A stretch of 64,000 bases of DNA, from contig NZ_CP023692.1 in the NCBI RefSeq assembly GCF_008704935.1, forward strand, positions 7,541,501 through 7,605,500, written 5' to 3'. This DNA is from Streptomyces vinaceus. GTDB lineage: Bacteria; Actinomycetota; Actinomycetes; Streptomycetales; Streptomycetaceae. Below, one piece after another: positions 60,919 through 64,000 of the stretch (within the stretch, counting starts at the first letter, position 1; every line of letters starts with the position of its first letter). Below the pieces are notes generated by a model. That model was given only the letters and a program-made list of their open reading frames with translations, was not told the DNA's origin and did no database searches. A program made the translations under genes and the position numbers.

Positions 60919-62247
60919 ATGGGTGACATCAGGGTGGGCGCGTGTTCGTGGACGGATCCGGCACTGGTCGCCAGCGGGTGGTACCCCGCCGGGCGGCGGG
61001 ACGCGGAGGGGCGGCTGAGGCACTACGCCACCCGCTTCCCGGTCGTGGAGGTCGACTCCACCTACTACGGGCTGCCGAGTGCCCGCAACAGCCTGCTGTG
61101 GACCGAACGGACCCCGCCGGGCTTCCAGTTCGACGTGAAGGCGTTCTCGCTGCTCACCGGCCAGCCCACCCGCACGGCCGCCCTCCCCGCCGATCTACGA
61201 CCGGTGGGAGGCGGCTCCGCCTGGGTGCGGGCCGACGGCGGACTCCGCAAGGAAGTGTGGGAGCGCTTCAGTGGAGCCCTCGTGCCCCTGCGCGAGGCCG
61301 GACGGCTCGGGACGCTGCTGTTCCAGTTCCCGGCCTCGCTCGTCCCCGGGGCGCGCGCCGAGGCGGTACTGGAGGAGTGCGCCGAACTGGCGGCCGGCTG
61401 GCCGCTGGCCGTGGAGTTGCGCCATCCGGGGTGGTGGGCGGAGGGGCGGCGGACGGCCACCGCCGCCCTCCTGACGCGGCACGGAATGGCGGCCGTCGCC
61501 GTCGACACGGCCCAGGGACTGTCCGCCTCCGTCCCTCCGGTCGTGTGCGTCACCTCCCCTGACCTCGCCATGGTGCGTTTCCACGGGCGGAGTCCCGCGT
61601 GGGGTTCCAGCGGCCCCGGTAGCAAGGAGGCGAAGTACCGCCACACCTACTCCGAGGCGGAGCTGGCCGAATGGCTGCCGCGCCTGCGGGACATGGCGGA
61701 GCGGGCCGCTTCCGTCCATGTGCTGTTCAACAACTGCTGTGCCGACGCCTCGGTACGGGCGGCGGAGACGATGAGCCGGATGCTGGAGGGCGATGCGGCC
61801 GCTCACGGGCGCGGGCCGGTCCCCTCGGCGCGGCGGGCCGGGAGCACACCTCGGACAACGCCCGAACCGGTGAGGGGTGGACGCGGACAGGGCCGGAGGA
61901 ATGCGAGTCGAGCTGATCGGCCGGCGGCCGCTCGTGCGGACGGAGATGGATCAGTGCCGCATACGCGCCCTCTTCGGATCAGTCGCGGTCTCCTCAGTGG
62001 GCATCGCCGACACACCGAGTCCTACGGCTTGGGCGACGCGGGAGGGGCGGTCGGCGAGGACGGCTCCGGGAGCGCATTGGGCTGCGCCTCCTCGGGAAGG
62101 GACCAGACGTGCTTGGGTGACACGATCTTGGTGATCCTGTTGGCGATGAGGGAACTCAGATTGCCGAATTTCCCGTCGACGTCGGAGTTGACGATGATCA
62201 CCAAGGTGGCTCGGTCCTGCGGGAGGCGGACGGCGATGGTCTCGTAG
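60919..62247 (+). CDS. DUF72 domain protein with read-through tail
   Basis: From ATG 60919, residues 1-295 match DUF72, a TIM-barrel family: IRVGACSWTDPALVASGWYP, FPVVEVDSTYYGLPSARNSL, GFQFDVKAFSLLTGQPTRTA, LLFQFPASLVPGA, AVELRHPGWWAEGRR, AMVRFHGRSPAWG, and VHVLFNNCCADASVRAAETM. Family members normally end there (about 61800). Here the frame stays open another 150 codons through low-complexity Arg/Pro sequence and the antisense of the serine hydrolase, so the native stop has probably been lost by a frameshift. Enzymatic role of DUF72 is unknown. Confidence 0.75.
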   Translation: MGDIRVGACSWTDPALVASGWYPAGRRDAEGRLRHYATRFPVVEVDSTYYGLPSARNSLLWTERTPPGFQFDVKAFSLLTGQPTRTAALPADLRPVGGGSAWVRADGGLRKEVWERFSGALVPLREAGRLGTLLFQFPASLVPGARAEAVLEECAELAAGWPLAVELRHPGWWAEGRRTATAALLTRHGMAAVAVDTAQGLSASVPPVVCVTSPDLAMVRFHGRSPAWGSSGPGSKEAKYRHTYSEAELAEWLPRLRDMAERAASVHVLFNNCCADASVRAAETMSRMLEGDAAAHGRGPVPSARRAGSTPRTTPEPVRGGRGQGRRNASRADRPAAARADGDGSVPHTRPLRISRGLLSGHRRHTESYGLGDAGGAVGEDGSGSALGCASSGRDQTCLGDTILVILLAMRELRLPNFPSTSELTMITKVARSCGRRTAMVS

Positions 62248-63256
62248 CCGGGCAGCTCGCCGTTGTGGCCGATCCAGCCGGCGAAGTCGGCGATGCCCAG
62301 CCCGTAGCCGAGCCCGGCGTTCCCGGTGGGCAACATGTGCAGCCGCTCGGCCTGGGTGGCGGGTTCCAGCAATCGGTCGCCGTCCGGCAGCCGCCCGCCG
62401 ACCATGGTGGGAACCCAGGTGCGCAGGTCGTCGATGCTGGAGATCATCGCCCCGGCCGCCCACCCCAGGACGGGTTCCAGGTGGAGGCGTCGACGGTCGC
62501 GCCGTCCGGGGTGAAGTTCGTATAGCCGTGCACGTACGGGCTGGTGATCTCGGCGCCGGTCGGCAGCGAGGTCTCGTTCATGCCGGCAGGCGCGAAGACG
62601 TGTTGTTGCAGGTAGGTGTGCAGGGGCTGTCCGCTCATCTTCTCGACGAGCAGGCCCAGCAGGACGGTGTTGGTGTTGGAATACTCCCAGCGCGTCCCGG
62701 GCGCAAAGTTCGCCGGGTGCCGGAAGGCGATGCTCAGCAGCTCCTTCGGGTTCCAGGCGCGGTACGGGTCGGCCTTGAAGACGTCCAGCCAGTGCGGGTC
62801 CTCGGTGTAGTTGTAGAGGCCGCTGCGCATGTCGGCGAGCTGCCGGACGGTGATGCGGTCGCCGCCCGGCACCCCGTCGAGGTACGTCGAGATCGGCGCG
62901 TCGAGCCGTACCTTCCCGTCGTCGACGAGTTGCAGGACGCCCGTGATGGTGAAGGTCTTGGTGACGCTGCCGATGCGGGTGTGCATCCCGGTCTTGATGG
63001 GGGTTCCCGTGGTCTTGTCGGAGGCGCCGAAGGCGCGTACGTAGGAGCCGTCACCATCGACCCACAGGCCGACGCCCACGCCCGGGATGCCGGCCTCGCG
63101 CATGGCCGTGATGATCGCGTCGTCGAGCTTTTCGGCGGTCACGTCGTCGATGCCGATCCGGCCCGGCGGGGCGGCGGCCGGGGCCTGGCCCGCGCACAGC
63201 GCGGTCAGCAGGAGGGAGGCAGCGGCCACGACGGTGGGCGTACGGTACCGGCCCAT
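62022..63256 (-). CDS. Secreted serine hydrolase (class C beta-lactamase/DD-peptidase family), frameshifted
   Basis: The first 29 residues form a Sec signal peptide (MGRYRTPTVVAAASLLLTAL with an AxA site near APAAA). The active-site motifs are S97-V-T-K100, Y-S-N in RWEYSNTNTVLL, and H-N-G in WIGHNGELPGYE. The frame breaks after STWNPSWG; adding one G (C run 62463-62466 on plus) joins it to WAAGAMISSIDDLRTWVP and the rest, giving about 411 residues. The enzyme would act outside the membrane on peptidoglycan or small esters. As read, the product would end at 62444 without the HxG motif. Confidence 0.8.
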
Positions 63257-63355
63257 GCGGGATCACCTCTGAGGCACGTCCCCGAGCCGACCTCCCCATG
63301 GTAGGAAGCCGGGTCCGGCACGGCGACCGGGGCCGCGGGGTGGCCGGGCCACGAG

Positions 63356-63578
63356 CTACTTGCCCCTGGGCTGCGCGGTGTCGTGGACCAGCTCGGCGAG
63401 CTGGAGCAGGAGGCCGTACGTGGCCATTCGGCCGTGGATACGGAGGAAGTAGGACCGGCTGGAGCACTTGAAGATCTCTCGTCGGTTCACCCTCCAGAGC
63501 TTGTGCTCGTACGTGCTCGCCGTCTCCAGAAGAATCGATTCGGCTTCCTCCGTGCTGCCGTCGAAGTCCGCGACTGTT
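63356..63578 (-). pseudogene. C-terminal fragment of an unidentified protein
   Basis: The minus strand reads DFDGSTEEAESILLETASTY, EHKLWRVNRREIFKCSSRSY, FLRIHGRMATYGLLLQLAEL and ends with AQPRGK. An in-frame TGA stands directly upstream and no start is available, so it is a 5'-truncated remnant. Family unknown. Confidence 0.4.
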
Positions 63579-63762
63579 CACGCGTTTCGATCCGCCTCGC
63601 TGACACCGTCGACGGACGGGTATGGCAAGCACAGTCCATCTGGGCACGCTGAGATCCGTTCTCCACCGTGAAGTGACAGGCAGCCCCTTGCCATCAGAGT
63701 TGCGCTCGGTCGGGGAGGGGGGCCTCGGCCGTGAGTGCCGAGACCCCCTGCGGAACGTGCGA

Positions 63763-64000
63763 TCACCTGTCGACGGCGTCGGTCACGCGAATCCAGTTGT
63801 GCAGGTCTGCGGTACGGGCCGCCAAGGCGGTGCGCATGCCGGTGGCGCTGGAGGTGCCGAGTGCCAGGCGCAGCGGGGGGTTCGGGCTGTCGACCGCGGT
63901 TCGGATGCCTTCGGCGATCCGGGCTGCGGAGGAGAACGCGGATGCGGGCAGTTCTCCGATGCCCTTCTGAACCGCGCGCACGGTCGGGTCGTAGTCGCCG
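63763..64000 (-). CDS. C-terminal part of an SDR-family oxidoreductase (partial)
   Basis: The minus frame is open from the window edge and reads YDPTVRAVQKGIGELPASAF, SSAARIAEGIRTAVDSPNPP, LRLALGTSSATGMRTAL, then stops at 63763. This is the cofactor-distal C-terminal end of classical SDRs with the conserved PLRLALG segment. The Rossmann and YxxxK parts lie outside the window. Confidence 0.7.
   Translation of the reverse strand, partial: GDYDPTVRAVQKGIGELPASAFSSAARIAEGIRTAVDSPNPPLRLALGTSSATGMRTALAARTADLHNWIRVTDAVDR

Noticed and set aside
1..64000. tRNA genes or attachment-site direct repeats flanking the mobile regions
   Set aside because: No cloverleaf-like sequence or paired direct repeat could be identified by eye; a tRNAscan-SE run and self-comparison would settle it.

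Overview
The window reads as a Streptomyces chromosome segment. It is about 70% G+C, reading frames have GC-rich third positions, Shine-Dalgarno sites are GGAGG-like, and the families are typical of the genus: a SARP regulator, DUF402, DUF4383, DUF6233, Zur-controlled ribosomal protein paralogs, a lasso peptide cluster and IS5/IS256/IS630 remnants. The mixture of intact accessory genes with many broken IS copies and gene fragments suggests a variable part of the chromosome, perhaps an arm. No tRNA, rRNA, CRISPR array or replication origin was recognised.

Layout. 0-3.4 kb: DUF402 protein, then a decay zone with fragments of a CBM48 protein, a CBS-domain protein, an SRPBCC/DUF2867 fusion and an alpha/beta-hydrolase. 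3.8-9.2 kb: a large SARP-family ATPase regulator (N-terminus frameshifted), divergent from a translationally coupled hemerythrin / FMN-binding oxidoreductase / small protein operon. 9.4-17.5 kb: IS256 and IS5 remnants, a tandem GNAT enzyme, a DUF4383-SDR pair, a membrane Ser/Thr kinase with two peripheral-subunit-binding-like domains, an HTH protein and a broken tyrosine recombinase. 17.5-21.5 kb: a HEAT/LRV-like repeat protein, an HNH nuclease split by an apparent inversion, and an IS5-family element.

21.8-36.3 kb is a cargo block. It holds a protealysin-like M4 protease with its emfourin inhibitor, a large unknown protein, a DyP peroxidase, a small membrane protein, an alpha-dioxygenase-like haem protein, a membrane patatin-like phospholipase, and an opposing set of two unknown proteins plus a DUF2278/lamin-tail protein. 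The natural reading is lipid release followed by fatty-acid oxygenation and peroxide handling, but that is inference. 36.6-41.9 kb: an MBL-fold hydrolase, a compact lasso peptide cluster (precursor, fused B1-B2, cyclase, no transporter) and a membrane protein. The cargo is bracketed by inverted pieces of one IS5-type element (20.6-21.5 and 42.4-43.0 kb).

43-48.7 kb is a zinc-starvation regulon: zinc-independent paralogs of L32, S14, L28, L33, L31 and S18 with three COG0523 (CobW-like) proteins, two lacking a recognisable P-loop. Three 21-bp palindromes matching one Zur-type pattern lie in its promoters. 48.9-52.5 kb is debris (P-type ATPase, truncated GNAT, IS630, IS5). 52.7-55.7 kb: a STAND ATPase with TPR repeats and a small partner. 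56-59.2 kb: small genes typical of mobile Streptomyces DNA. 59.3-64 kb: a CYP152-like P450, a DUF72 protein, a secreted serine hydrolase and the end of an SDR gene.

Several otherwise well-conserved genes are broken by one-base changes in G or C runs (near 7173, 17005, 36842, 58014, 60190 and 62464). This may reflect homopolymer sequencing errors rather than true decay, so 'pseudogene' calls at those sites should be read with that in mind.
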